Of a stretch of 64,000 bases of DNA, positions 24,335 through 34,011 are shown piece by piece. Origin of the DNA: Mobilitalea torta. GTDB taxonomy: Bacteria > Bacillota > Clostridia > Lachnospirales > Lachnospiraceae. The notes under the pieces were generated by a model that did no database searches, was not told the DNA's origin, and saw only the letters and a list, made by a program, of their open reading frames with translations. A program made the translations under genes and the position numbers. The DNA lies in NCBI RefSeq assembly GCF_050433395.1, contig NZ_JBNPXH010000005.1, positions 124,001 through 188,000 of the forward strand, written 5' to 3'. The first letter of the stretch is position 1. The number at the start of each line of letters is the position of its first letter.

Positions 24335-25292
24335 GACTATTTTCCTCCTTATGCTCTCGCAGTTGATCTGCTATCATACTTAGCTTGCGCAGCCGGTGAT
24401 TTACGCCGGATTTGCCGATGGCCGGCTGCAGCATTGCCCCAAGTTCCTTCAGGGAAGCCTCCGGATAATCAATCCTCAGCTGTGCGATGTCTTCCAATCC
24501 CTCCGCCAGGTCCCCAAATCCCACGGTATCCCTGATGTACAGGATATCCTCCTTCTGCTTTGACGCCGCATTCACGGTCTTCGTAATATTCGCCGCCTCA
24601 CAATTTACCTGCCGGTTGATGGAATTGCGCATCTCCTTCAGTATTCTCACATTTTCCAAATCCATTAAGGCGACATGCGCTTCCATGACATTCAGAAGAT
24701 CAACAATCTGAGAACCCTCCTTAATATAAACTACATAATTCTTCTTGCGCATTACTATCTTGGCATCAATGGAAAAGGCCTGTATTATGTCCCTCAGCTG
24801 CTCCGCCTTCTCAGGGCTTGCTGTCACTACCTCCAAATGATAGGCCTTCTTCGGATCACTCATGGAGCCGGAGGATAGAAATGCTCCCCGGATAAAAGCT
24901 CTCTTACAGCAGGCGTTCTGGGTGACCAGCTGACTGGCTGCCCCAATCCGGCTGCTTCCCTCCGGTACATTCTCCAAAGAGAGCTTGCATGCCTGCATGA
25001 TCCTGATGACATCCTTCGTATTGCGGATTATTAAGGTTATATTGCTCTTATTCTGTCTGCTGTTTATTTTCACAGAAATTTCACTACTTATATTAAAGGT
25101 TTTTCGTATTAATGTAAAGTACTTTCTTGCAACAACCAGATTTTCTGTCTGTAATCTCAGATACAGCCTCTCTCCCGACCGGATCAGATGGCATTCATAA
25201 GAACAGATTGCAGAAAGCTCTGCCAGCCTGCAATGTCTTGCGCTGCTTAACTGCAAGGAAAGCTCTTCCTTCACCTCACTGGAAAATGACAT
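24309..25292 (-). CDS. whiA: WhiA-family DNA-binding protein
   Basis: This is a ~327-residue protein. It has an N-terminal LAGLIDADG-like domain (SFSSEVKEELSL at the start, then AFIRGAFLSSGSMSDPKKAYHLE) and a C-terminal helix-turn-helix (LKELGAMLQPAIGKSGVNHRLRKL). WhiA regulates sporulation genes in Streptomyces and affects cell division and chromosome segregation in Bacillus. Start: GGGGAGGTTCAT precedes the ATG. It lies 43 bases after rapZ. The yvcK-type gene often found between rapZ and whiA is absent. Confidence 0.93.
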   Translation of the reverse strand: MSFSSEVKEELSLQLSSARHCRLAELSAICSYECHLIRSGERLYLRLQTENLVVARKYFTLIRKTFNISSEISVKINSRQNKSNITLIIRNTKDVIRIMQACKLSLENVPEGSSRIGAASQLVTQNACCKRAFIRGAFLSSGSMSDPKKAYHLEVVTASPEKAEQLRDIIQAFSIDAKIVMRKKNYVVYIKEGSQIVDLLNVMEAHVALMDLENVRILKEMRNSINRQVNCEAANITKTVNAASKQKEDILYIRDTVGFGDLAEGLEDIAQLRIDYPEASLKELGAMLQPAIGKSGVNHRLRKLSMIADQLREHKEENSHDNKGNCN

Positions 25293-25335
25293 ATGAACCT
25301 CCCCTGACACACTCTTCTATCCCATGTCCCCGATA

Positions 25336-26187
25336 TTATGTCTTATCAACATCCCTATGCTCTATTTTTAGTCCATATTCCGTCTTGGCCAGCCTGTCCC
25401 CCAATTCATTCACCAGGGTTACCGAACGGTGCTTGCCCCCGGTGCAGCCTATACTGACCACCAGCTGATTCTTTCCTTCTTCAATATAGTGGGGGATCAG
25501 AAATAGCAGCATGTCCTCCAATTTGTCGACGAATTGGCCGGCTATCTCCGATTTCATCACATAACTTCTGACTTCTTCCTCATTGCCGGTTCTGTGTTTC
25601 AGTTCCGGAATATAGAAAGGATTGGGTAAAAACCTTACGTCAAAAACCAGATCCGCATCCACCGGAATTCCATGCTTAAAGCCAAAGGACAAAATCGTAA
25701 TAAAAAAATTACGGAAGGCCTGATCCTCCAAATAGATTTTATTAAGCTGTCCCTTCAGCTCTCTGGTTAAAAGGTGGCTGGTATCTATAATCACATCGGC
25801 TTTTTTGCGTAAAAACTCCAGCCTCTCCTGCTCCAGGGCTATCCCCTTCTCCACCCTGTCAACTCCCGACAGGGGGTGGATTCTCCGGGTTTCCTTATAG
25901 CGCTTGACCAGCACCTCCGGAGTACAATCCAGAAACAATATTTCATAGGAAAAGCCGGTGCGCCTCATATCTATGAGTACGGAATCCAGCTCCTTTAAGG
26001 CCTGGCCGCTGCGAATATCCAGTCCCAGAGCCACCTTGCTCTGGTTTCCCTGCAGAATCAGCCTGGCAAATTTCTTAACTAATTGGATGGGCAGGTTATC
26101 CACACAAAAGTACCCGATGTCCTCCAGCATCTTCAGCGCCGAGCTCTTTCCCGCGCCTGACATGCCTGTTACTATTACAAATCTCAT
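25336..26187 (-). CDS. rapZ: RapZ-family nucleotide-binding protein
   Basis: This is a ~283-residue protein with a P-loop at the N terminus (MRFVIVTGMSGAGKSSALKM). The conserved family segments follow: FLDCTPEVLVKRYKETRRIHPL, ILSFGFKHGIPVDADLVFDV, RFLPNPFYIPELKHRTG and VSIGCTGGKHRSV. Members bind nucleotides; the E. coli protein tunes GlmZ/GlmS, while Firmicutes homologues (YvcJ) have other, less clear roles. The start at MRFVIVTG is the family norm, although its ribosome binding site is weak; longer frames exist. It is co-oriented with murB and whiA. Confidence 0.93.
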   Translation of the reverse strand: MRFVIVTGMSGAGKSSALKMLEDIGYFCVDNLPIQLVKKFARLILQGNQSKVALGLDIRSGQALKELDSVLIDMRRTGFSYEILFLDCTPEVLVKRYKETRRIHPLSGVDRVEKGIALEQERLEFLRKKADVIIDTSHLLTRELKGQLNKIYLEDQAFRNFFITILSFGFKHGIPVDADLVFDVRFLPNPFYIPELKHRTGNEEEVRSYVMKSEIAGQFVDKLEDMLLFLIPHYIEEGKNQLVVSIGCTGGKHRSVTLVNELGDRLAKTEYGLKIEHRDVDKT

Positions 26188-26286
26188 CTTTATACCCATG
26201 CCTTTTGCCGCACAAATCGCCATGAAAATGCTAGCATGGACCCGGCCCTCCTTTATTCATACATTCCATTTCTCCCAGCCTGCTCC

Positions 26287-27210
26287 TCATTTCTGCGGAA
26301 AATCTCCCAGAAATTTAACCTCCGGTTCCAGCCTTACGCCGGATTTCTCTTCCACAATCCGGATCACATCCCGTATTACGCAAAGGAAATCCTCTGCCGA
26401 GGCATGATCCTTATTAATAACAAATCCGCAGTGCTTCTCCGATACCGCAGCTCCGCCCACCTGATAGCCCGCAAGTCCTGCCTCGCCGATAAGCTTACCG
26501 GCATAATTATCCGGCGGACGTTTGAAGGTGCTTCCTGCGCTGAATTGATCCAGGGGCTGCTTTTCCCTCCTCTGGGCATTCAGGGTATTCATCTTCTGCC
26601 GTATCAGCTGAGGATCTCCCTCGGACAGCTTAATATCCGCTTCCAGCAGTGTATAATCCACTTTCTGCAGTATACTGGTGCGATAACCAAGCTCCAGCTC
26701 CTCTAAAGTAAATTCCCTCAGGCAGCCTTCTGTATCCAGCATTCTTGCCGCAATAAGGCATTGCTTCATCTCGCCGTCATAGGCGCCCGCATTCATCGTT
26801 ACCGCCCCGCCAAGGGTTCCCGGGATACCGGAAGCAAACTCAAAACCGGTCAGGCTATGCTCGGCTGCGATATTGGCCAGCCTGGCCAAAAGCACTCCGG
26901 CCTGAGCGGTGATGATCCCCCGCTCACCAACCCGGACTTCCGAGAAATTCTCTCCCAGTTGGAGAATTACCCCGCGAAAGCCCGTGTCTGACACCAGAAG
27001 ATTACTGCCATTCCCCATAATGTAGCAGGGAATCTGCTTCTCCCTGCACAGGGCGAGAACAGCCCTCACCTCCTCGGTCCGGGTCGGTGTAACAAAATAA
27101 TCCGCCTTCCCTCCGATATGCAAAGAGGTGTGGTGTTCCATCGGTTCGCCCCTGCGGACCTGGTCTTCCGGTACAATAAGTGTCAGTTCACGATAAAATA
27201 AATCCTCCAA
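26287..27210 (-). CDS. murB: UDP-N-acetylenolpyruvoylglucosamine reductase
   Basis: This is a ~307-residue protein with the MurB motifs HTSLHIGGKADYFVTP, IMGNGSNLLVSDTGFRGVIL (FAD-binding), GFEFASGIPGTLGGAVTMNA, YRTSIL (catalytic region), FSAGSTFKRP (catalytic Ser) and LEPEVKFLGDF. It makes UDP-MurNAc for peptidoglycan. I chose a TTG start at residue 10 of the longest frame because GGAGG lies six bases upstream, while the ATG ahead of it has no ribosome binding site. It sits between glcK and rapZ. Confidence 0.95.
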   Translation of the reverse strand: MEDLFYRELTLIVPEDQVRRGEPMEHHTSLHIGGKADYFVTPTRTEEVRAVLALCREKQIPCYIMGNGSNLLVSDTGFRGVILQLGENFSEVRVGERGIITAQAGVLLARLANIAAEHSLTGFEFASGIPGTLGGAVTMNAGAYDGEMKQCLIAARMLDTEGCLREFTLEELELGYRTSILQKVDYTLLEADIKLSEGDPQLIRQKMNTLNAQRREKQPLDQFSAGSTFKRPPDNYAGKLIGEAGLAGYQVGGAAVSEKHCGFVINKDHASAEDFLCVIRDVIRIVEEKSGVRLEPEVKFLGDFPQK

Positions 27211-27280
27211 GATATCCCTCCGACTGAACTGCAGCATAAAACTGTAGCATAAAATAATATAGTATAGTATATTTCACTAG

Positions 27281-28219
27281 TTATGTAATTATTAGTTTTG
27301 CCGCGCCATAAATTCCGGCATCATTCCCCAGGGTGGCAAGCCGGAATTCTTTATTTTTTAAAGACTCAATTGAAAATTCATTGTAATACTTCCTGATATT
27401 CTCTATCAGAATCTCACCCGCCATGGATACGCCGCCACCGATTACAAAGGCCTCGGGGTCAACCACATGGGCCACATGGGATAACGCCAGGCCCAGATAG
27501 CGGCAAGCCTTGTCCACCACCGCCAGCGCCAGCTTATCTCCGGCTTTGGCATGGTCAAAGACGGTCTTTGCACTGATTTCTTCCCTGCCGCGAAGGGAGG
27601 AGGGTTCTGCGGTTTCTTCTAAAATCCTCTTTGCCAGCTTCACAATACCGGTAGCCGAGGCATACTGCTCCAAACAGCCCTTTTTACCGCAGCCGCAGGT
27701 ATCATTCTCCGCATTCTCCACATGAATATGGCCGATCTCACCCGCCGCACCATTGCTTCCCGACAGGATATGACCGTTCAGGATAATACCGCCGCCCACA
27801 CCGGTACCAAGGGTGGCAAGAACAAGACTCCGATAGCCCTTGCCGCCGCCCATCCAGTATTCACCCATGGCAGCCACATTGGCATCGTTGCCTGCTTTGA
27901 CCTTAAGCCCTGTCATCTCTGACATCTCTTTCTCGATATTAAAATTTGCCAGACCCAGATTCGCCAGCATTAATACCTGTCCTTCGTCGGTCACCGGTCC
28001 CGGAATTCCCACACCGACACCGGCCACGCTTTCCGGGGGAAGCTTCAGTTCTTCGATCTTATTTTTGATAAATTCGGACGTATCCCGAAGGATATCCTTG
28101 CCGTCCTCGGTTCTCCGGGTTGAAAAATCCCATTTATGAAGAAGCTTTCCTTCCGTATTGAATAAACCTGCTTTCACGGCTGTTCCGCCGATATCGATTC
28201 CAAAGCATATCCGTTCCAT
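27281..28219 (-). CDS. glcK: ROK-family glucokinase
   Basis: This is a 312-residue ROK kinase: ATP-binding GIDIGGTAVKAGLF, GVGVGIPGPV, NDANVAAMGEYW (catalytic Asp), LGTGVGGGIILNG and the zinc motif CGCGKKGCLEQYAS. It phosphorylates glucose or related hexoses for glycolysis. It is placed between hprK and murB, so sugar activation, catabolite control and wall synthesis share one transcript. Start behind AAAGGTGATAATGAG. Confidence 0.93.
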   Translation of the reverse strand: MERICFGIDIGGTAVKAGLFNTEGKLLHKWDFSTRRTEDGKDILRDTSEFIKNKIEELKLPPESVAGVGVGIPGPVTDEGQVLMLANLGLANFNIEKEMSEMTGLKVKAGNDANVAAMGEYWMGGGKGYRSLVLATLGTGVGGGIILNGHILSGSNGAAGEIGHIHVENAENDTCGCGKKGCLEQYASATGIVKLAKRILEETAEPSSLRGREEISAKTVFDHAKAGDKLALAVVDKACRYLGLALSHVAHVVDPEAFVIGGGVSMAGEILIENIRKYYNEFSIESLKNKEFRLATLGNDAGIYGAAKLIIT

Positions 28220-28305
28220 CTCATTATCACCTTTCCATGGTTATTCGTCCCCTGACGGACATCATCTTATTGCTCCAGTCCACACTTTTGGCCCTTGGCC
28301 TCCCC

Positions 28306-29235
28306 TTAATTGCCGGTTTTCTTCAGACTGTTGGTAACACGGTTATATAATTCCTGGGCCGCATTATAGCCCATCTTCTTCTGACGGTAATTAACCGCCG
28401 CCGATTCACAGATAATGGCAAGATTTCTGCCGGGCCGGATGGGTATGGAATGACAGGGCACCTTATTGCCCAGAAACTCGATATAAGTCTCTTCCAGGCC
28501 CAGCCGGTCGTAATGCTGTTCCTTATTCCACTCCTCCAGCTTAATTACCAGATCGATTGCCTGGGTGTTCTTCACGCTTTCCACCCCGAACAATGTCTTT
28601 ACATCTATAATTCCAATTCCCCGCAGCTCAATAAAATGCCTTGTGATATCCGGGGAGGTTCCGATCAGCGTATCATCACTTACCTTTTTAATCTCCACCA
28701 CATCATCGGTTACCAGACGGTGCCCCCGCTTAATCAGTTCGAGAGCTGCCTCACTCTTGCCGATACCGCTCTCTCCCATAATCAGAATGCCTTCGCCGTA
28801 TACATCCACCAGACCGCCGTGAATGGTAATCCGGGGAGCCAGCTCCACATTCAGCCACCGGATTACTTCTGCCATAAAGGAAGAGGTGGTTTTCGAGGTC
28901 CGCAGAATCGGCACGTTCTTCTCCGTGGCCAATTGGATAAACTTCCCGCTGACTTCCATGTTACGGCTGAAAACAATACAGGGTACACGATAGTCCATCA
29001 GCCTGCTCAAAATCTGCAGCCGCTGCTCCTTGTCCATCTGCTGCATATAAGCCATCTCCACATGTCCGATTACCTGAACCCTCTCCGAGTCAAAATGATC
29101 AAAAAAACCTGCCAGCTGCAATGCCGGCCTGTTTACATCGGGCTGTGAAATCTTGATATTGCTGATATCAATATCCGGAGTACAATTCTCCAAATCTAAT
29201 TTTTCAATAAGACGAACCAGTTCAACCGTATACAT
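28306..29235 (-). CDS. hprK: HPr kinase/phosphorylase
   Basis: This is a ~309-residue protein of normal family length. The N-terminal domain contains GHVEMAYM, PCIVFSRNM and PILRTSKTTSSFM. The catalytic domain has the P-loop IMGESGIGKSEAALELIKRGHRLVTDD (shown here as overlapping motifs GESGIGKSE and RLVTDDVVEI) and the family signature IELRGIGIIDVKTLFGV. It phosphorylates and dephosphorylates Ser46 of HPr or Crh to control carbon catabolite repression. Start: GGAGGTATGG precedes the ATG. The Crh-like partner is encoded in the same operon. Confidence 0.96.
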   Translation of the reverse strand: MYTVELVRLIEKLDLENCTPDIDISNIKISQPDVNRPALQLAGFFDHFDSERVQVIGHVEMAYMQQMDKEQRLQILSRLMDYRVPCIVFSRNMEVSGKFIQLATEKNVPILRTSKTTSSFMAEVIRWLNVELAPRITIHGGLVDVYGEGILIMGESGIGKSEAALELIKRGHRLVTDDVVEIKKVSDDTLIGTSPDITRHFIELRGIGIIDVKTLFGVESVKNTQAIDLVIKLEEWNKEQHYDRLGLEETYIEFLGNKVPCHSIPIRPGRNLAIICESAAVNYRQKKMGYNAAQELYNRVTNSLKKTGN

Positions 29236-29320
29236 CCATACCTCCATCTGCCGTCCCGGCGGCATCATTCCTACATGTCTTTATATTTTAACACAACTTC
29301 CCGGCGGGTGTAAATGCTAA

Positions 29321-31189
29321 TTACATCTGCGGCTTATGAAAAAATTCAAAAACCTGCTCCGCTGCCTGACGGTTCATGGAAGGAACCTTCATAATCTCTT
29401 CCACCTCCGCCGCCTGGATCGCCTCCAGGGACTGGAAGTATTTCATCAGCGCCCGCCTTCTGGCCGGCCCGATTCCGGAGATATCATCCAATATGGAGCG
29501 TACCTGGGCTTTCCCGCGCAGGGCGCGGTGGTATTCTATGGCAAAGCGGTGGGTCTCATCCTGGATTCGGGTAATCAGACGGAACAGCTCACTGCTTTTA
29601 TCAATGGGCAGCTCTTCATTATTGTAATACAGGCCCCTGGTGCGGTGATAATCATCCTTTACCATACCGCAGACGGCAATATCCAGCCTCAGCTCCGACA
29701 GCACCCGCAGGGCAATGCCTACCTGGCCCTTTCCTCCGTCCATAAGAATCAGATCCGGGTATCTTGTGAAGCTGCCCAGGGTTTCGTCCATCTGCTTCTC
29801 CCTCAGCTGCTCCTGCTCCCGGATACCATGGGTAAACCGTCTGGTAAGCACCTCATACATGGAGGCATAATCATCCGGCCCCTGGATGCTCTTGATTTTA
29901 AACTTCCGGTAATCCGCCTTCTTCGGTTTTCCTTTTTCGTATACCACCATGGAGCCGACGGATTCAAACCCGGAGGTGTTGGAGATGTCAAAGGATTCAA
30001 TCCGTTCCACCAGCGGCAGTCCCAGGTAATCCGCCAGCTCCTTCAGGGCTCCGACGGTTCTGGCCTCCTCCCGCTTAATCTTCTCCAGATCCTGGTTCAG
30101 CACCAGCTCCGCATTCTTTCTTGCCAGCTCCACCAGCCGTTCCTTCTCCCCCTTCTGCGGGGTCTTTAAATATACCCTCTGCCCCCTTTTGGAGGTAAGC
30201 CATTCGGTGATCAGCTCCTCCTCCCCGGTTCTGGTTCCCAGGAAGATTTCCTTGGGTATATAGGGGGTTCCGGCATAGAATTGCTTCAGAAAGCTGGCCA
30301 TAATATGGTCATCCTCCTCATCCTCCACGCCGGACAGGTGAAAATGATCCCTGCCGATCAGCTTGCCGCTCCGGATAAAGAAGGTCTGTACAACAGCCTC
30401 CTCCTTATTTCTTGCAAAGGCGATGATATCCCTGTCCACCTGATCGGTGCTGGTGATCTTCTGGCGGTTGGCAATCAGCTTCACGCTGCCCAGAAGATCC
30501 CGGAACTCCGCCGCCTTCTCAAACTCCATCTCCTGTGAGGCCGCCAGCATCTTCTCCTCCAGCATCTTCCCCACTCTGGCATAATTGCCGTTCAGGAACT
30601 CCATAACCTCCTCAATATTGGCCCGGTACTGCTCCTGTGTCAGATACCCCTGGCAGGGCGCGTCGCACTGTCCCATATGGTAATAGAGGCAGGGCCGCTC
30701 CTTCCCGATATCCCTGGGCAGCACCCGGTTGCAGGTGCGGATCTTATAGATGCGGCGCAGCAGCTCCAGGGTATCCCTCACCGCATTGACGCTGGTGTAG
30801 GGCCCGAAATACTTCGACTTATCCTTCCTCATCTCCCTGGTAATGGAGACTCTGGGAAATGCCTCGTTCACCGTAACCCGTATGTAGGGATAGGTCTTAT
30901 CATCCTTCAGCATGGTGTTGTACTTGGGCATGTGCTCCTTGATCAGGTTGCACTCCAGCACCAGCGCCTCCAGCTCCGAATCCGTAATAATATATTCAAA
31001 ATGATCCACCCGTCCCACCATCTGCCGGATCTTCTCCGTGTGATTACGGCTGCTCTGAAAATATTGGCGCACCCGGTTCTTCAAAACAACCGCTTTCCCC
31101 ACATAAATAATAGTGTCCTTCTTATCCCGCATGATATAGACCCCGGGCTTCGCAGGCAGCTTCTTCAGTTCTTCCTCTATATCAAACAT
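29321..31189 (-). CDS. uvrC: UvrABC system protein C
   Basis: This is a ~622-residue protein. The GIY-YIG nuclease domain is at the start (KPGVYIMRDKKDTIIYVGKA), followed by the CxxxC-like cysteine segment (PCLYYHMGQCDAPC) and a UVR motif region (MEFEKAAEFRDLLGSV). The RNase H-like nuclease region shows ESFDISNTSGFESVGSMVV and LILMDGGKGQVGIA, and a helix-hairpin-helix tail closes the protein (DDISGIGPARRRALMKYF). It makes both incisions in nucleotide excision repair. The start MFDIEEELKKLPAKPG fits the family; a longer frame lacks support. It is the first gene of the uvrC-hprK-glcK-murB-rapZ-whiA-crh series. Confidence 0.97.
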   Translation of the reverse strand: MFDIEEELKKLPAKPGVYIMRDKKDTIIYVGKAVVLKNRVRQYFQSSRNHTEKIRQMVGRVDHFEYIITDSELEALVLECNLIKEHMPKYNTMLKDDKTYPYIRVTVNEAFPRVSITREMRKDKSKYFGPYTSVNAVRDTLELLRRIYKIRTCNRVLPRDIGKERPCLYYHMGQCDAPCQGYLTQEQYRANIEEVMEFLNGNYARVGKMLEEKMLAASQEMEFEKAAEFRDLLGSVKLIANRQKITSTDQVDRDIIAFARNKEEAVVQTFFIRSGKLIGRDHFHLSGVEDEEDDHIMASFLKQFYAGTPYIPKEIFLGTRTGEEELITEWLTSKRGQRVYLKTPQKGEKERLVELARKNAELVLNQDLEKIKREEARTVGALKELADYLGLPLVERIESFDISNTSGFESVGSMVVYEKGKPKKADYRKFKIKSIQGPDDYASMYEVLTRRFTHGIREQEQLREKQMDETLGSFTRYPDLILMDGGKGQVGIALRVLSELRLDIAVCGMVKDDYHRTRGLYYNNEELPIDKSSELFRLITRIQDETHRFAIEYHRALRGKAQVRSILDDISGIGPARRRALMKYFQSLEAIQAAEVEEIMKVPSMNRQAAEQVFEFFHKPQM

Positions 31190-31238
31190 ATTCCCATGCC
31201 TTCCTTGACTTATAAAATGGCCTCTATACTCTACGCAT

Positions 31239-31267
31239 ATTATATCCCACCATCTCCTATCCGTCAA
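31239..31267 (-). promoter_or_regulatory. Promoter of the uvrC-hprK operon
   Basis: TTGACG and TATAAT with a 17-base spacer lie on the minus strand, 50 bases upstream of the uvrC start. Confidence 0.75.
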
Positions 31268-31340
31268 ATCCCACCATGGACAAAAGGTTGGTGCTCCTCC
31301 CGGCTCCCTCTGTACTGCAGCTCAGCTCTGTGTAACGCAG

Positions 31341-31390
31341 GAAGGACACCGTCCCATAGCCTGTAATTCCGCTACATTCCGGTGTCCTTT
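31341..31390. terminator. Hairpin after the transport operon
   Basis: GAAGGACACCG pairs with CGGTGTCCTTT around a 28-base loop. It lies 20 bases after the last solute-binding protein gene and upstream of the uvrC promoter. There is no clear U run on the minus strand, so its role as a terminator is tentative. Confidence 0.4.
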
Positions 31391-31409
31391 CTTTCTGTTC
31401 CTCTAATGC

Positions 31410-32930
31410 TTAGTTAAAATTCTCCATCGCTGCCTTATTGGCTGCATTGGCTTTCTCTGTAAGATCCGGGGCAAGATCATGAGCATTAACTCCATCATTA
31501 AATACCGCCGCTTCAGCTCCGGCATAGCTTTCTGCAATAAAGGTGCCAAATCCGGGGATTACAGTACCGCCGTAGGGGATCGGCTCCTTGCAGTTCTCAA
31601 GGAAGGCATCAAAGAAGGGTCCTCTTCCGTAGCTGTCATCCGCACCGGGGAAGAATTCTCTAACCTTTGCCCATACGGTTTCGCTTAAGGTAATGGGAAG
31701 GGCATCCATGGAAAGCTTGGAGCCGTCCGGATTGGTCAGATTCGTATAAGCATCAATCTTAGCCAACCAGCCTTCTTCGTTCCAATTCATGAATTTCAGC
31801 AATTCATAAGCCTCTCTCGGATGTTCCGCAGCAGAAGAGATACCGCCAAAGTCCATGGTCGCCATGGAGTGTTTGCTGCTGGTTCCCTTTGCTCTGGGTA
31901 CCGCATAGGGTACATATACCAGGCCCAGATCCAGGTACTCCTGTGTTGCAAATAAGTTGTTGAAGGTCCACCATGCATCAAACTGGTAAGCAATCTTACC
32001 GGAGTAGGCAGCCCACATATTTCTGTCACCGAAGGCTGCTTCTGCTTCATCCGAACCGAAGGCCGGGGCATGGTATCCGCCGTTAATCAACTCTGCCTGG
32101 AGATTGACCCCATCCGCCCAGTTGGTCATATCAAATTTGGTTCCGTCCCATCCGAATTCACCCCATACATTGGCATCGGAGGCAACCGGGTACCAGGTAA
32201 CGATGGTTCTGAATTGATTAAATCCAAAAATTCCCTGTTCCGGAACGGTCATCTGCTTAATGGAAGCAACCATCTCATCCCAGGTCCAGTCTGTTCTGGG
32301 CATCTCAACATTCAGCTGCTCAAACACGGTCTTGTTGGCAAATATGGTCTCGGGGAAGAACTTTACAGGTGTGGCCCATTTCTTGTCCGTACCGTAGTAG
32401 CCGTACTTACCTTCATTAATCGTTACCAATACATTATCGGCTTCCGGATCGTTCTCCCAGTATTCCGTCATATCGCCCAACAAATTATTGGCAATGGCAA
32501 AGTCACATTCTCCAAGGATCCAGAAAGCATCCGGCATCTGGCCTGTAGAGATAAGATTTAACAGTGCGTCGTTATATCCGTCAAGAGGAAGGGATACTAC
32601 TTCCACTGTGATATTGGGGTATTTCTCCATGAACTTGGACGCCAGATGCTGGGTTAGTACTTCATTTTCCCAGGAAGCGTAAGTTAATGTAATTTTTTCT
32701 GTGGTCATAGGCGGTAAAGCCTTTGCAGGCTCCGTCGGTTCCGCTGTGCCGGTGCTGTCCGCATCCCCCTTGGCATCTTCCTTGCCGGCATCCGGCGCGG
32801 AGCTGTTCCCGCTGTCTTCCACCTTGCCGGCATCACCCGGCTGATCGCTCTTTTCACCGCATGCGGTCAGTGCGCCCACACAGAGTACCAATACTAAGAG
32901 CAGGCTTAATACCTTTTTCATGTTTTTCAT
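31410..32930 (-). CDS. Sugar ABC transporter solute-binding lipoprotein
   Basis: This is a 506-residue protein. A type II signal ends at the lipobox LTACG (Cys24), and an acidic Gly/Asp linker follows. The family 1 solute-binding fold begins with EKITLTYASWENEVLTQHLA and includes GYNDALLNLISTGQMPDAFW and TNLTNPDGSKL. It is tethered to the outer face of the membrane and delivers an oligosaccharide to the permeases encoded just upstream. The start follows AAGGAGGATTTTT. It is the last gene of the operon. Confidence 0.93.
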   Translation of the reverse strand: MKNMKKVLSLLLVLVLCVGALTACGEKSDQPGDAGKVEDSGNSSAPDAGKEDAKGDADSTGTAEPTEPAKALPPMTTEKITLTYASWENEVLTQHLASKFMEKYPNITVEVVSLPLDGYNDALLNLISTGQMPDAFWILGECDFAIANNLLGDMTEYWENDPEADNVLVTINEGKYGYYGTDKKWATPVKFFPETIFANKTVFEQLNVEMPRTDWTWDEMVASIKQMTVPEQGIFGFNQFRTIVTWYPVASDANVWGEFGWDGTKFDMTNWADGVNLQAELINGGYHAPAFGSDEAEAAFGDRNMWAAYSGKIAYQFDAWWTFNNLFATQEYLDLGLVYVPYAVPRAKGTSSKHSMATMDFGGISSAAEHPREAYELLKFMNWNEEGWLAKIDAYTNLTNPDGSKLSMDALPITLSETVWAKVREFFPGADDSYGRGPFFDAFLENCKEPIPYGGTVIPGFGTFIAESYAGAEAAVFNDGVNAHDLAPDLTEKANAANKAAMENFN

Positions 32931-33015
32931 AAAAATCCTCCTTCATATAATTTTTATTTTTGTTTTTATTAGAATTCAATTTTATTGTAAAAATAAAACT
33001 GATGATTCTCATAGA

Positions 33016-34011
33016 TTATTCTCCTGTGATTCCGGTCCGGTCGATGCTCTCCACAAAGAATCTCTGCAGGAAAGCGTACATAAGCAGCAGCGGCAGAATA
33101 CTCAGCATGGTTCCCGCCATTTTAATGGATTCGTTGATATTACCCAGCTGCTGCTGATTTCCCTGGTTATACTGCTCGTATATATTGGTAAAGTTCTTAA
33201 GCTCCACCACCAGAGTCGTCAATCCATTGGCACTGCCGGTTCCCAGTCCTTTAATGTAGAGCTGTGTCAGGTAGGATTCATTCCAGTACCATACAACAGA
33301 GAACAAAAACACCACCAGAATAGCCGGGGCTGCCGAAGGCAGGGATATCCGGAAGAAGGATCTGAAATATCCCGCCCCGTCAATATGTGCCGCCTCAATA
33401 AGTGCCTGGGGCACCTGCCGGAAAAAGTTATAAAAAATCAGGATAAATATCTGCGCTTTGATGCCCTGGCCAAAGACCGCCGGAAGACCGAAGGCATTCA
33501 GGCTTCCCACCAGCTTCAGATTGGTAAGTAATACATAGTTGGGCATCATGGTAACCTGGGCGGGAAGGATGAAGGAAAAAATCAGAATTCCCATCATAAT
33601 CCTCTTCCCTTTGAAGTTAAACCGGGCAAATCCATAGCCGATCACCGCCGTGCTGCATACCTGGATTAAGGTAGGAACACCCGCAATCAGCACACTGTCC
33701 TTCAGAGATTTCCAAAACCGCATGACCTTAAAGGCATTGGCGTAATTTTTCATATAAAGTCCGGAGGGTATCCATTTGATGGAAGCGTCCAGCAAATCGT
33801 CCAGGGACATCAGGCTGGTGCTGATCATATACAGAATCGGATACAGGTAGACAAAGCCGATCCCGATGAGCAGCACGTATTTAACTGCCAGGGGCAATAT
33901 TCCTTCCCTGTCCTTGGCTCCCATCACATATTTTCTGAACTTTTCCTTATTAAACACGGGGGGCATATAGGGTGCTTTATCCTTATTCTTCATTTTACCG
34001 GCTTCTTTCAT
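33016..34011 (-). CDS. Sugar ABC transporter permease (MalG type)
   Basis: This is a 331-residue protein with about six membrane helices and a long cytosolic N terminus. The EAA loop that contacts the ATPase reads ALIEAAHIDGAGYFRSFFRI. Its ATG overlaps the stop of the upstream permease by four bases (ATGA), and GGAGGGCGAGAGG precedes it. It pairs with the 34008-34997 permease and the 31410 lipoprotein. No ATPase gene is present here, as in many Firmicutes systems that share an MsmX-type ATPase. Confidence 0.93.
   Translation of the reverse strand: MKEAGKMKNKDKAPYMPPVFNKEKFRKYVMGAKDREGILPLAVKYVLLIGIGFVYLYPILYMISTSLMSLDDLLDASIKWIPSGLYMKNYANAFKVMRFWKSLKDSVLIAGVPTLIQVCSTAVIGYGFARFNFKGKRIMMGILIFSFILPAQVTMMPNYVLLTNLKLVGSLNAFGLPAVFGQGIKAQIFILIFYNFFRQVPQALIEAAHIDGAGYFRSFFRISLPSAAPAILVVFLFSVVWYWNESYLTQLYIKGLGTGSANGLTTLVVELKNFTNIYEQYNQGNQQQLGNINESIKMAGTMLSILPLLLMYAFLQRFFVESIDRTGITGE

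Noticed and set aside
29336..30169. A 277-codon plus-strand frame
   Set aside because: It is a shadow of uvrC.
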